Positions 6,322 through 14,812 of a DNA stretch of 19,582 nucleotides are shown here, one piece after another. The DNA is from an uncultured Lachnospiraceae bacterium (lineage in GTDB: Bacteria; Bacillota; Clostridia; Lachnospirales; Lachnospiraceae), in NCBI GenBank assembly GCA_947594335.1, contig CANQEC010000016.1, positions 1-19,582 on the forward strand, in the 5' to 3' direction. Within the stretch, counting starts at the first letter, position 1. The number at the start of each line of letters is the position of its first letter. The position numbers and the translations under genes are program-made. Below the pieces are notes generated by a model. The model worked only from the letters and a program-made list of their open reading frames with translations, ran no database searches and was not told where the DNA came from.

Positions 6322-9300
6322 GGAACAGAGACAGGTGATAGAAGTGCGCGGCAGAAATGTGCTGGTTTCGGCCGCGGCGGGCTCCGGGAAAACGGCGGTT
6401 CTGGTGGAGCGTATTCTTTCGCGCATCACGGATCCGGCGGATCCGGTGGATATTGACCGGCTGCTTGTGGTGACGTTCACAAACGCGGCGGCGGCAGAGA
6501 TGCGGGAGCGCATCCGCGACGCGCTTGCCCTGCGCGCGCAGGAGGAGCCGGATAATGTCCATCTGCAGAAGCAGCTTGTGCTGATCCATCACGCGAACAT
6601 CACGACGATACACAGCTTCTGTCTGCAGGTGTTGCGCAGTCATTTTCATACGATCGGCCTTGATCCGGGGTTTCGGGTCGCGGATGAAGGAGAGTGCCGG
6701 ATGCTGGAGCAGGATACGGTAAGCGAGGTTCTGGATGAGGCATATGAGCAGGGGGATCCTGAATTTCACGAGTTTCTGGAATGTATCGTGCCGGGAAAGA
6801 GCGACGCTCCGGCGGAGGAACTGATCCTGCAGCTGCATCGCTTCTCGCTGGCGCATCCCTGGCCCGGCGAGTGGCTGGATGAGTGCTGCCGGATGTACGA
6901 ACAGCCCGGCGGAGATTTTTCGGGGGACGAAAAGGAAGAGAGCGCGGCAGGAAAGGACGGTCTGTCCGGCGGAGACTTTTCAGGGAATGAAAAAGAAGGG
7001 GGCGCAAAGGGAGAACCTCCCTGGCTGGATTTTCTGACGCAGGACGTTCACCATGTCCTGGAGGATATGCAGGAAGAGCTTTGCGAGGCTGTCCGGATCG
7101 CCGGGGAACCGGATGGGCCGCATACGTATCTGAAAGCGCTCGAGAGCGACCGCCATCTTCTTGGGGCGCTGGAAGAAGCGGAGGATTACAGATCGCTCGC
7201 GGAGGCTTTCGGGCGTATGGAAAGCTTTGCGCGGCTGGCGGCGGTTCGGGATAAAACGGTATCCGAGGAGAAAAAGCAGCGGGTGCAGGAGATCAGAAAT
7301 CAGATAAAGAAGGAGGTCAGCGGCATCCGCAGCCGGTATTTTTACGCGGATCCAGGGATCCTGGAAAAAGAATTTTATGAGAGCGGAAAGATCGTGCGGA
7401 TGCTGGCAAAGCTGACGAAGCGGTTCCAGGAGAGGCTTGCCCAAAAGAAGGAAGAGAAGAATCAGCTTGATTTCAGTGATCTTGAGCATTTCGCGCTCGA
7501 CATTCTCCTGAAAAGAGAAGGGAAAAAAGCCGTTCCCACGGCTGCGGCCCTGGAGTATGCTGAAGTGTTCGAGGAGATCATGACCGATGAATATCAGGAC
7601 AGCAATCTCGTGCAGGAGCTGATCCTTGAGAGCGTGGCAGGGGCCGGGCGCGGAATCCGCAACCGCTTTATGGTGGGGGATGTCAAGCAGAGCATTTACC
7701 GGTTCCGCATGGCAAGACCGGAACTGTTCATGGAAAAATACAGCCGGTATGCGCAGACGGATGACGATGGCTGCCGCAGAATCGATCTGCACAAAAATTT
7801 CAGGAGCCGGCCGGAGGTGCTTGAGGGAGTCAATTATATTTTCCGGCAGATCATGACAAAGGAGCTTGGCGGCATTGAGTACGATTCGGATGCCGAGCTT
7901 AGCTGCGGCGCCCGGTTCGAAGAGGGAGCCAGCCAGGATTTTCTGCCTGTCGAGGTGATTCTTCTTGACCGGAGCGGCGGCGGCCGGACGGAAACCGCGG
8001 ATGAGTCGCAGATGCCGGATGGCTCGGGAATGTCCGCCCTGAAAAGTTCCGCCGCAGATTCTGCCCCGAAAGGAGCAGAAGGAGCTTCCGGGGAAAAGAG
8101 CTCTGCGGCGGCCGGAAGCGCCGCGAATAAGCAGGAAGAAGAGGCGGAATTTGTCGGGCAGAGGATTCTTGAGATTGTCGGACGCGAAAAAGTCTGGGAT
8201 CCGGAGCTCGGAGCGTACCGTCCGGTTTCATGGCGCGATATCGTGATCCTGCTGAGGACGGTCTCCGGATGGGCGGAAACCTTCCGGGAGGTTCTTCAGG
8301 ATATGGGGATTCCCTGTTTTACCGGGATGCGGACGGGCTATTTTTCAGCGGCCGAGGTAAAGGTTGTGCTCTCGTACCTTCAGATTCTGGATAATCCCGT
8401 GCAGGACATTCCGCTTGCGGCGGTGCTCCGCAGCGCGATCGGAGGCTTTGCGGACGAGGAGCTGGCGATCATTCGCGCGCGCACGGAGGAATATTATTTT
8501 TATGACTGCTGCCGCAGATTTCTGGAGCAGGGGGAGCAGGAGGAAACTTTAAAGGAGGAGCCTGAAGGGACAAAAAAGCGGCGGAACGCAGAAGAAATCA
8601 GAATTTGTCAGAAGCTGCGCGCTTTTTTTGACACCTATGAGAGCCTTCGTGCGAAGACGACGCACACGCCGGTCCACCTGCTTCTCTGGGAAATCCTGGA
8701 TGTGACAGGGTACGGGGCGTATGTGTCTGCGCTGCCTGCGGGGGCGCAGAGAAAAGCAAACCTCGACATGCTTGTGGAAAAGGCCATCGCCTACGAGTCG
8801 TCAAGCTACCGGGGGCTGTACCATTTTATGCGGTATATTGAAAACCTGCGGAAATATGAGATCGATTTCGGAGAAGCAGGCACTGGCGGAGAAGCGGAGG
8901 ATGTGGTCCGCATCATGAGTATTCACAAGAGCAAGGGCCTGGAATTTCCGGTCGTGTTTGTGAGCGGCCTCGGCAAAAGCTTTAATACGGCGGACATGCG
9001 AAGCAGCGTTGTGCTGCATTCGGAGTTCGGCATCGGGTGCGATTTTGCGGATCCCGTCCGCAGGCTGAAGTCGCCGAATCTTTTAAAGAGGGTGATCCAG
9101 CGTCGGAATCTCCAGGAAAATCTCGGGGAAGAACTGAGGGTCCTGTATGTCGCGATGACGCGCGCGAAAGAAAAGCTGATTCTGACGGGGACGACGGATG
9201 ATTTCGAAAAGAAGCTGAGAAGCTGCTGCTCTGTGGGGGGCAGAAGCAGGCGGGCGCTGTCCTACGCGAGACTTTCATCGGCGTCTTCTTATCTGGACTG

Positions 9301-10330
9301 GATCCTGCCGGCTCTCTGGAGACATCCGGACGCGGCCTGCTGGAGCGGCGTGGAGATGGAACCGCCTGCCTGCGGCGGCGCATGCACAGACGGGGATTCG
9401 CCCGAGGCTGAAAAACAAAAAGACGGGGCGGCAGGACATGGAAACGGGACAGAGCTGTCCAGATTCCGCTGTGTGCTTCTGGATCCCGGCGGACAGAGTC
9501 TGCGCAGGATGTATGATGAGGATCAGGACGCTCTCCGCCTGAAAAAGCTGCTTGAAATGGATCTGTCCGTCTGCTGTGACGAGAAGGCTGCCGGGTATCT
9601 GGAACGCACGTTCCGCGCGGAATATCCTTATGAAAAGGACAGGGAGATCTGCGGAAAGCTGTCCGTCTCCGAGCTGAAGCGCATGTCGCAGGAGAGAGAG
9701 GAGGATGCGGAGCAGCTTTACGGTGATGATACGGAAAGGTTTCGCGTGCGGGAGGGGGAACAGCCTGCCGAACAAACCGAGGTGGTTCCCATCGTCCCGG
9801 CTTTTCGGGAGAAGACGAAGCCCGAGGGCGCCGCGCGCGGCACTGTATACCACGTTTTTATGCAGAATCTTGATTTTTCCATGAAAGAACCTGCAGAAAT
9901 ACAGTTGGAAGAACTGATAAAGTGTGGTAAAATGACCCGGGAAGAGGGGAGCAGTCTGAACATGAATGAGATCCGCGCGTTTCTGGAGTCGGATATAGGG
10001 AAACGGATGGCCGCGGCGTCAAAAGCGGGGCGGCTGTTTCGGGAACAGCCGTTTGTCATCGGCGTGCCGGCGAATAAGATACGGGAAGACTGGAATCCGC
10101 GGGAAACGGTTCTCGTGCAGGGGATTATAGACGCTTTCTTCTATGAAGACGACGGGGAGATTGTGCTGCTGGACTACAAAACGGATCATGTCCGCAGTCC
10201 GCGCACACTTGCAGAAAAATACCGTCCGCAGCTTGCCTGCTATGCGGCTGCTTTGGGACGGCTGACCGGACATAAAGTGAAGCGCAGAGAGATCTATTCA
10301 TTTTGTCTGGGACGGGAGATCATATTATGA
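6302..10330 (+). CDS. addA: ATP-dependent helicase/nuclease subunit AddA
   Basis: AddA is the UvrD-type (superfamily 1) helicase and 3'-strand nuclease of the AddAB complex. With the start at 6302 (MPVTWTEEQRQVI, GAGAGGG about 8 bases upstream) it has 1342 residues. Motifs in order: Walker A AAAGSGKT (K30), TTIHSFC, Walker B DEYQDSN (429-435), VGDVKQSIYRFR (from 458), HKNFRSRPEVL, SIHKSKGLEFPVVF (from 873), LYVAMTRAKEKL (948-959). The C-terminal nuclease has H1184 in RGTVYHVF, D1277 in GIIDAF and D1291-Y-K1293, followed by YRPQLACYAAAL. Every catalytic residue I looked for is present. Two places look expanded: a tandem 20-residue duplication near residues 202-241 and a Ser/Ala/Gly/Glu-rich linker at about 557-615. 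It overlaps addB by 20 bp and the next gene by 4 bp. Confidence 0.95.
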   Translation: MPVTWTEEQRQVIEVRGRNVLVSAAAGSGKTAVLVERILSRITDPADPVDIDRLLVVTFTNAAAAEMRERIRDALALRAQEEPDNVHLQKQLVLIHHANITTIHSFCLQVLRSHFHTIGLDPGFRVADEGECRMLEQDTVSEVLDEAYEQGDPEFHEFLECIVPGKSDAPAEELILQLHRFSLAHPWPGEWLDECCRMYEQPGGDFSGDEKEESAAGKDGLSGGDFSGNEKEGGAKGEPPWLDFLTQDVHHVLEDMQEELCEAVRIAGEPDGPHTYLKALESDRHLLGALEEAEDYRSLAEAFGRMESFARLAAVRDKTVSEEKKQRVQEIRNQIKKEVSGIRSRYFYADPGILEKEFYESGKIVRMLAKLTKRFQERLAQKKEEKNQLDFSDLEHFALDILLKREGKKAVPTAAALEYAEVFEEIMTDEYQDSNLVQELILESVAGAGRGIRNRFMVGDVKQSIYRFRMARPELFMEKYSRYAQTDDDGCRRIDLHKNFRSRPEVLEGVNYIFRQIMTKELGGIEYDSDAELSCGARFEEGASQDFLPVEVILLDRSGGGRTETADESQMPDGSGMSALKSSAADSAPKGAEGASGEKSSAAAGSAANKQEEEAEFVGQRILEIVGREKVWDPELGAYRPVSWRDIVILLRTVSGWAETFREVLQDMGIPCFTGMRTGYFSAAEVKVVLSYLQILDNPVQDIPLAAVLRSAIGGFADEELAIIRARTEEYYFYDCCRRFLEQGEQEETLKEEPEGTKKRRNAEEIRICQKLRAFFDTYESLRAKTTHTPVHLLLWEILDVTGYGAYVSALPAGAQRKANLDMLVEKAIAYESSSYRGLYHFMRYIENLRKYEIDFGEAGTGGEAEDVVRIMSIHKSKGLEFPVVFVSGLGKSFNTADMRSSVVLHSEFGIGCDFADPVRRLKSPNLLKRVIQRRNLQENLGEELRVLYVAMTRAKEKLILTGTTDDFEKKLRSCCSVGGRSRRALSYARLSSASSYLDWILPALWRHPDAACWSGVEMEPPACGGACTDGDSPEAEKQKDGAAGHGNGTELSRFRCVLLDPGGQSLRRMYDEDQDALRLKKLLEMDLSVCCDEKAAGYLERTFRAEYPYEKDREICGKLSVSELKRMSQEREEDAEQLYGDDTERFRVREGEQPAEQTEVVPIVPAFREKTKPEGAARGTVYHVFMQNLDFSMKEPAEIQLEELIKCGKMTREEGSSLNMNEIRAFLESDIGKRMAAASKAGRLFREQPFVIGVPANKIREDWNPRETVLVQGIIDAFFYEDDGEIVLLDYKTDHVRSPRTLAEKYRPQLACYAAALGRLTGHKVKRREIYSFCLGREIIL
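6905..7024 (+). repeat. 60-bp imperfect tandem duplication inside addA
   Basis: The blocks 6905-6964 and 6965-7024 both open with GGCGGAGA-TTTTTCgGGG-type sequence, encoding GGDFSGDEKEESAAG and then GGDFSGNEKEGGAKG. Similarity is highest over the first 30 or so bases. The unit is 20 codons, so the frame is kept. It lies between helicase motif Ia and the region before motif II, probably in a surface loop of domain 1B. Confidence 0.75.
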
Positions 10331-13300
10331 AAAAAATATATCAAAATCAGGCGGTTCGCTATATCTTTTTCGGCGGATGCACGACGATGATCAATCTTGT
10401 GCTGTATTTTGTACTCACAAGATTTCTGCACATGGATATCACGACAGCCAGCCTGATCTCAATTTCATGCGCGATTCTGTTTGCGTATGTTGTGAACAAG
10501 CTGTTTGTATTTGAGCACAGAGCAGGTTCCGCAAAAGAGCTTCTGAGGGAGATGACAGGCTTTGTCGGCATGAGGCTTGGGACGATGCTGGTGGAAATCC
10601 TCGGGACACTGCTTCTTTGCTGCATCTGGGGAATGAATGATCTGGCGGCAAAATGCGTGATCCAGGTGGTTGTCTTGCTGCTCAATTATGTGATCAGCAG
10701 GTTTTTTGTGTTTCGGGACAGGGATGAGAACGAAGACGGGGAAGTGCTCGAAAGGAAGAGAATCTCGCGCAGATATTTCCTGGCGGGATTTTTGCTGTCC
10801 GCCCTGGTCGCGGGGATCGGCTTTGTCGCTCACGGCATCTGGCCGTTCGGGGATAAAACGCTTCTGATTGTTGATTCCCTGCATCAGTATCTTCCTTTTT
10901 ATACGGATCTGCACCGAAAGCTGGCGAACAGCGAATCGCTGCTCTATTCGTTTTCGGGAGGACTCGGATATAATTTCTGGTCAACTTACGCCTATTACCT
11001 CGCGAGCCCTGTCAATCTGCTGATGGTGCTGATCCCGATGGAGCATGTCTGCGATTTCATGGATTTTGTCATCTGGCTGAGGATCGGACTTTGCGGAGGC
11101 TTCTTTTCCTGGTATCTGCATCAGAGGGATCCCGAACGCAGATATCTGCCGGCGGTATTCGGGGTCATGTACGCGCTGAGCAATTATATAATCGGATATT
11201 ATTTTAACCTGATGTGGCTGGACAGCATCGCGGTGCTTCCGCTGATCATGTACGGCATCGAACGGATTGTGGACGGAAAAAGCGGGAAGCTGTTTTGCAT
11301 TTCCCTGTTTTACGGTCTGTGGTGCAACTATTACATCGGATTCATGCTCTGCATTTTTTCGTGCCTGTATTTTCTTGTGCGGTGGATCAGCGCGAAGAGG
11401 ATCACCTTCCGGGGCGTGCTTTACAGCGGACTGACATTTAGCTGGTATGCTCTGCTGGCCGGCGGGCTGGCGGCCCTTGTGCTCGTGCCGGCATTTCTGG
11501 GACTTTCCGTATCGGAATCCATGCAGGGGAACAGTTTTCCGACGACGGTCCGGTTCTACACGAACTTTTTTGAGATGATGCTGAACCATTTTGTGTTTCT
11601 TGAGCCGCTCAACATTTCCAATACGCAGGTGGGACTGAACGCGTACTGCGGCGTTTCGACGGTTCTGCTCGCGGTGCTGTATCTGTTTGATTCCAGAATC
11701 CGCCTGCGGGAGAGGCTGGCGCACTACGCTCTGGCAGGGCTGTTTCTGCTTTCGTTTGCGCTGAATATCCTGAATTATATCTGGCATGGCTTCCATGTCC
11801 AGAACGGGCTTCCGAACAGGTTCGCGTTCATCTATATTGCGGTTCTTCTGGTGATGGCGTACGATGCGCTCGGGCATATCCGCGGCTACCGTTTTCCGAA
11901 GCTGCTGCTTTCGTTTGCGCTGCCGGCCGCTTTCGTGGGGTATGTCTATGTGACCGGGTTCGGGGAGGTGCAGGATTCCGTGTGTTTCATCACGTTCGGG
12001 ATTCTGGTACTCTGGTTCGGCCTGCTGCTTCTGGGACGGTACGCGATCGCGGGGAAACCGGCGCTTTACTGCGGAATTCTCTCGGTGGCCGCGCTGGCGG
12101 AGGCTTCCGCGAACGGGATCCACGGGATACTGGCAAACGGCGGCGTGACGAGAAGCATGTACGTGGCGGATCAGATTTCCTGGCAGGCGATGATGAACCG
12201 GCAGCAGGACAACACCTTTTTCCGCAGCGAGGTGGACCGGCAGAGGATGAGAAACGTGACGATGTTCGTGGGCGGCAACGCGCTTGTCATGTTTAATTCC
12301 ACGATGCAGGAGTCGGTGATTGATTTCTGCGACGCGCTGGGGATTGAGGCCAGGACGAACAAAAACGGGTATCTCGGCGTGACAAAGCTGATGAATGACG
12401 TATTTGGGATCAAATATGTGGCTTCCCCTTCAAAAGTGGCGGATACCATGTATCAGTTTGGAAAGATCGGGGAGGACGGGGAGCTCGCGCTCTACAAAAA
12501 CAGCAACGCGCTCTCGCTCGGCTTTATGGTGAAGGATTCGATCCGCCAGTGGGATATCGAGGCGTCAGAACCGCTGCAGGTGCAGAACAGCTTTGTGACC
12601 CTGGCGACGGGACTCGATCCGATCTTTGTGCTTGACCGCTATATCACGATGGAGGACGGCGGAAATTACGGAATTCTGATTCCCGAGAACAAGCAGGTTT
12701 ATCTCTGCATAGATACCAGGGTATCGGATATTGATCTGCATACGCCGGAGTACTCGAAAACCTACAGCACCTATACGGATCATCTCTATGTCGTCAACAG
12801 AACCGCTTCAAACGACATGGCTGACTTTACAGTTACGCTGAATGAAAATCAGTCTCCGGTGGAGGCCGAGGTTTATACCTGCGCGAACGATGCCTATCAG
12901 CAGGTGGTCAATAAGCTGTCTGAGAGCCAGCTTGAAAATCTGAGTGTGTCCGGAAATCGGGTGAAAGGAGATATCGACGTGCGGGAAGCGGGAACGCTCC
13001 TGCTGACAATCCCCTATGATACGGGCTGGACGATCCGGGTTGATGGGAAAAAGACAGAGTATGTGAGCATCGGAAAGGCTCTCACAGGGCTGTCGCTTGG
13101 CGAGGGCAGACATACCGTGGAAATGAAATATACGCCGTCCGGACTTTGGACGGGCAGCTTTCTGAGCGTTCTGTGCATTATTCTGTATCTTGTGTCGGGA
13201 AATCTCGAGCGCAGGAGTGCCGGAAGGTATCAGAAGGCGTGGAAAGTGCCGCATCCGGCGGAGGAAGAAGCCGGCGGGACAAAGCTGGAAGAAGGACCTG

Positions 13301-13497
13301 CGGCGGACGAAGAAGGATATGAGCGCCGCCTGGAAGATGAGGCGTCCGAGGATGCGTGGAAAGACACGGGGCTTTATGGGGATGCCAGTACATCCGTGCA
13401 TGAAGGAGACACGGGGCTCTGCGAAGATGCCGACGTGCCCGGGTACAGGGAAGATGCGGACGTCCGCGTGAATATATCAGAGGATGAAAACATATAG
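10327..13497 (+). CDS. GtrA-domain / YfhO-family fusion membrane protein (putative flippase plus GT-C glycosyltransferase)
   Basis: This 1056-residue protein joins two families. Residues 1-133 are a GtrA/GtcA domain with four membrane segments (about 10-30, 35-60, 77-101, 106-130) and the typical ends VNKLFVFEHR and ISRFFVFRDR. From about residue 150 comes a YfhO-type multi-spanning protein: first outer loop with D183 in DSLHQYLPFY (expected GT-C catalytic Asp), FWSTYAYYLASPVNLLMVLIP, and MWLDSIAVLPLIMYGIE (296-312). A beta-rich outer domain is followed by a last membrane segment (LWTGSFLSVLCIILYLVSG) and an acidic cytoplasmic tail with repeats. In Bacillus and Listeria, GtcA is thought to flip undecaprenyl-phosphate-sugar and YfhO to move the sugar to lipoteichoic acid. 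ATG 10327 overlaps the addA stop (ATGA), with GGGAG 8 bases upstream. The GT2 enzyme that would make the lipid-linked sugar is not in the window. Confidence 0.88.
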   Translation: MKKIYQNQAVRYIFFGGCTTMINLVLYFVLTRFLHMDITTASLISISCAILFAYVVNKLFVFEHRAGSAKELLREMTGFVGMRLGTMLVEILGTLLLCCIWGMNDLAAKCVIQVVVLLLNYVISRFFVFRDRDENEDGEVLERKRISRRYFLAGFLLSALVAGIGFVAHGIWPFGDKTLLIVDSLHQYLPFYTDLHRKLANSESLLYSFSGGLGYNFWSTYAYYLASPVNLLMVLIPMEHVCDFMDFVIWLRIGLCGGFFSWYLHQRDPERRYLPAVFGVMYALSNYIIGYYFNLMWLDSIAVLPLIMYGIERIVDGKSGKLFCISLFYGLWCNYYIGFMLCIFSCLYFLVRWISAKRITFRGVLYSGLTFSWYALLAGGLAALVLVPAFLGLSVSESMQGNSFPTTVRFYTNFFEMMLNHFVFLEPLNISNTQVGLNAYCGVSTVLLAVLYLFDSRIRLRERLAHYALAGLFLLSFALNILNYIWHGFHVQNGLPNRFAFIYIAVLLVMAYDALGHIRGYRFPKLLLSFALPAAFVGYVYVTGFGEVQDSVCFITFGILVLWFGLLLLGRYAIAGKPALYCGILSVAALAEASANGIHGILANGGVTRSMYVADQISWQAMMNRQQDNTFFRSEVDRQRMRNVTMFVGGNALVMFNSTMQESVIDFCDALGIEARTNKNGYLGVTKLMNDVFGIKYVASPSKVADTMYQFGKIGEDGELALYKNSNALSLGFMVKDSIRQWDIEASEPLQVQNSFVTLATGLDPIFVLDRYITMEDGGNYGILIPENKQVYLCIDTRVSDIDLHTPEYSKTYSTYTDHLYVVNRTASNDMADFTVTLNENQSPVEAEVYTCANDAYQQVVNKLSESQLENLSVSGNRVKGDIDVREAGTLLLTIPYDTGWTIRVDGKKTEYVSIGKALTGLSLGEGRHTVEMKYTPSGLWTGSFLSVLCIILYLVSGNLERRSAGRYQKAWKVPHPAEEEAGGTKLEEGPAADEEGYERRLEDEASEDAWKDTGLYGDASTSVHEGDTGLCEDADVPGYREDADVRVNISEDENI
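13363..13452 (+). repeat. 45-bp tandem repeat in the tail of the GtrA-YfhO gene
   Basis: GACACGGGGCT starts copies at 13363 and 13408, a period of 45 bp or 15 codons, encoding DTGLYGDASTSVHEG and DTGLCEDADVPGYRE. A partial third unit (GAAGATGCGGACGT) follows. The segment is in the acidic C-terminal tail after the last membrane helix. Similarity is clear at the start of each unit and weaker afterwards. Confidence 0.65.
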
Positions 13498-13514
13498 TTT
13501 GGAGGAAAATATAA

Positions 13515-14702
13515 ATGCAGTTACATTTCTCAGAGAAGGCGTTGAGACTTGAGGAGAGTATTTTTGCGGCTCTGGACGCGAAAAAGAAAGAGCTGACCCA
13601 AAGGGGTATGACGATCTACAATCTTTCCGTGGGGACGCCGGATTTCAAGCCGGCGCAGCACATCATGGACGCGGTGAGCGAGGCTGCGAAGAAGCCAGAG
13701 AATTACAGGTATGCTCTTTCGGAGCTGCCAGAGCTGCTTGAGGCGGCGCAGGGATTTTTCAAAAGGAGATTCGGTCTGGGGCTGGATCAGTCTGAGATCA
13801 TGCTGCTCTACGGGTCTCAGGAAGGCATGGCGCATCTGGCATGGGCGCTGTGTGATCCCGGCGAGCTGGTGCTTGTTCCGAATCCGGGGTATCCGATCTT
13901 CAGCGTCGGCCCGCAGCTCTGTGACGCCAGTGTATGGGAATATCCGCTGCTTTCGGAAAATGACTATCTGCCCAGGCTCGATGAAATCCCGGAGGATATC
14001 GCGCGCAGGGCAAGGTTTATGGTGATCAATTATCCGGGGAACCCGGTCTGTAAAACGGCGCCGGAGTCGTTCTACCGTGATCTGATCACGTTCGCGAAAA
14101 AATATGAGATCATTATCCTGCATGACAATGCCTACGCGGATCTGATTTTTGGAGGAAAGAAGGGAATCTCGTTCCTCTCGCTCGAAGGCGCGATGGATGT
14201 CGGGATCGAGTTTTACTCGCTCTCCAAGACGTTCAATTATACAGGAGCGCGCGCGTCCTTCGCGCTTGGGAACCGGGAGATTATACAGAAATTCAAGGCG
14301 CTTCGGACGCAGTTTGACTACGGGACTTTCCTTCCGGTGCAGTACGGAGCGATCGCGGCGCTGACCGGACCGTTTGACGGCGTGATCAGGCAGTGCAGAG
14401 AGTATGAGGCGAGGAACCACACGCTCTGCCAGGGCCTGCGCGATATCGGCTGGGAGGTGCCGGACAGCGAGGGTACGATGTTTGTCTGGGCTCCGCTGCC
14501 GAAGGGGTGGACGGATTCCATGCAGTTCTGCCTGGAGCTGATGGAGCGGTCCGGTGTGATCTGTGTTCCTGGCAGCAGCTTCGGAAGTCTGGGGGAGGGA
14601 TATGTGCGCATGGCGCTTGTCCTTCCGGAGCAGGGACTGAAAGAGGTCGTTGAAAGCATCCGCTGCAGCGGGATACTGACTGACAGGAAAAACGCGAAGT
14701 AA
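13515..14702 (+). CDS. Class I/II PLP-dependent aminotransferase
   Basis: A 395-residue fold-type I aminotransferase. The PLP lysine is K238 in SLSKTFNYTGARASFALGN. Other markers are the substrate/cofactor region NLSVGTPDF near residue 37, LLYGSQEGMAHLAWAL (phosphate-binding turn), PNPGYPIFSVG, INYPGNPVCKTAP, the PLP-ring Asp in ILHDNAYADLIF, and the C-terminal arginine in YVRMALVLP that binds the substrate carboxylate. The pattern resembles the LL-diaminopimelate/aspartate/aromatic aminotransferase branch. The usual N-N-P of the NYPNNP motif is G-N-P here. Substrate cannot be fixed from sequence alone; murB downstream makes a diaminopimelate role attractive but this is only inference. The start has GGAGG nine bases upstream and lies 17 bp after the GtrA-YfhO stop, so the gene probably belongs to the same transcript. 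Confidence 0.88.
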   Translation: MQLHFSEKALRLEESIFAALDAKKKELTQRGMTIYNLSVGTPDFKPAQHIMDAVSEAAKKPENYRYALSELPELLEAAQGFFKRRFGLGLDQSEIMLLYGSQEGMAHLAWALCDPGELVLVPNPGYPIFSVGPQLCDASVWEYPLLSENDYLPRLDEIPEDIARRARFMVINYPGNPVCKTAPESFYRDLITFAKKYEIIILHDNAYADLIFGGKKGISFLSLEGAMDVGIEFYSLSKTFNYTGARASFALGNREIIQKFKALRTQFDYGTFLPVQYGAIAALTGPFDGVIRQCREYEARNHTLCQGLRDIGWEVPDSEGTMFVWAPLPKGWTDSMQFCLELMERSGVICVPGSSFGSLGEGYVRMALVLPEQGLKEVVESIRCSGILTDRKNAK

Positions 14703-14812
14703 ATCCGGAATGAAAGAAACAAAATGCGAAACAGATACCCCGCTGCCCGAAAAAGGGGCCTGCCGGGTTATAAAATGACTGACAGACTGATTGGGACAAA
14801 GAGGGAGGATCT

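Noticed and set aside
5918..6856. Minus-strand frame of 312 codons across the addB-addA junction
   Set aside because: The Arg/Pro/His-rich translation comes from reading the repeat array and addA backwards; no start signal or recognised domain.
10303..10326. Earlier start for the GtrA-YfhO gene
   Set aside because: It would overlap addA by 28 bases without a ribosome binding site. ATG 10327 has GGGAG at the right distance, gives the ATGA overlap, and begins with the MKK-type sequence expected before a membrane protein.
10981..12123. Long minus-strand frame (380 codons) opposite the GtrA-YfhO gene
   Set aside because: It is the antisense shadow of a GC-biased coding frame, with charge-rich, low-complexity translation (many Arg, Gln, His, Pro) and no family resemblance.
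14745..14759. Hairpin GCCC/GGGC between the aminotransferase and murB as a terminator
   Set aside because: The stem is only four pairs with a long A-rich loop and no T-run follows; the region could equally be read through into murB.
14769..14774. TATAAA as a murB promoter -10
   Set aside because: No acceptable -35 hexamer occurs 16-19 bases upstream, so I cannot support a promoter from sequence alone.
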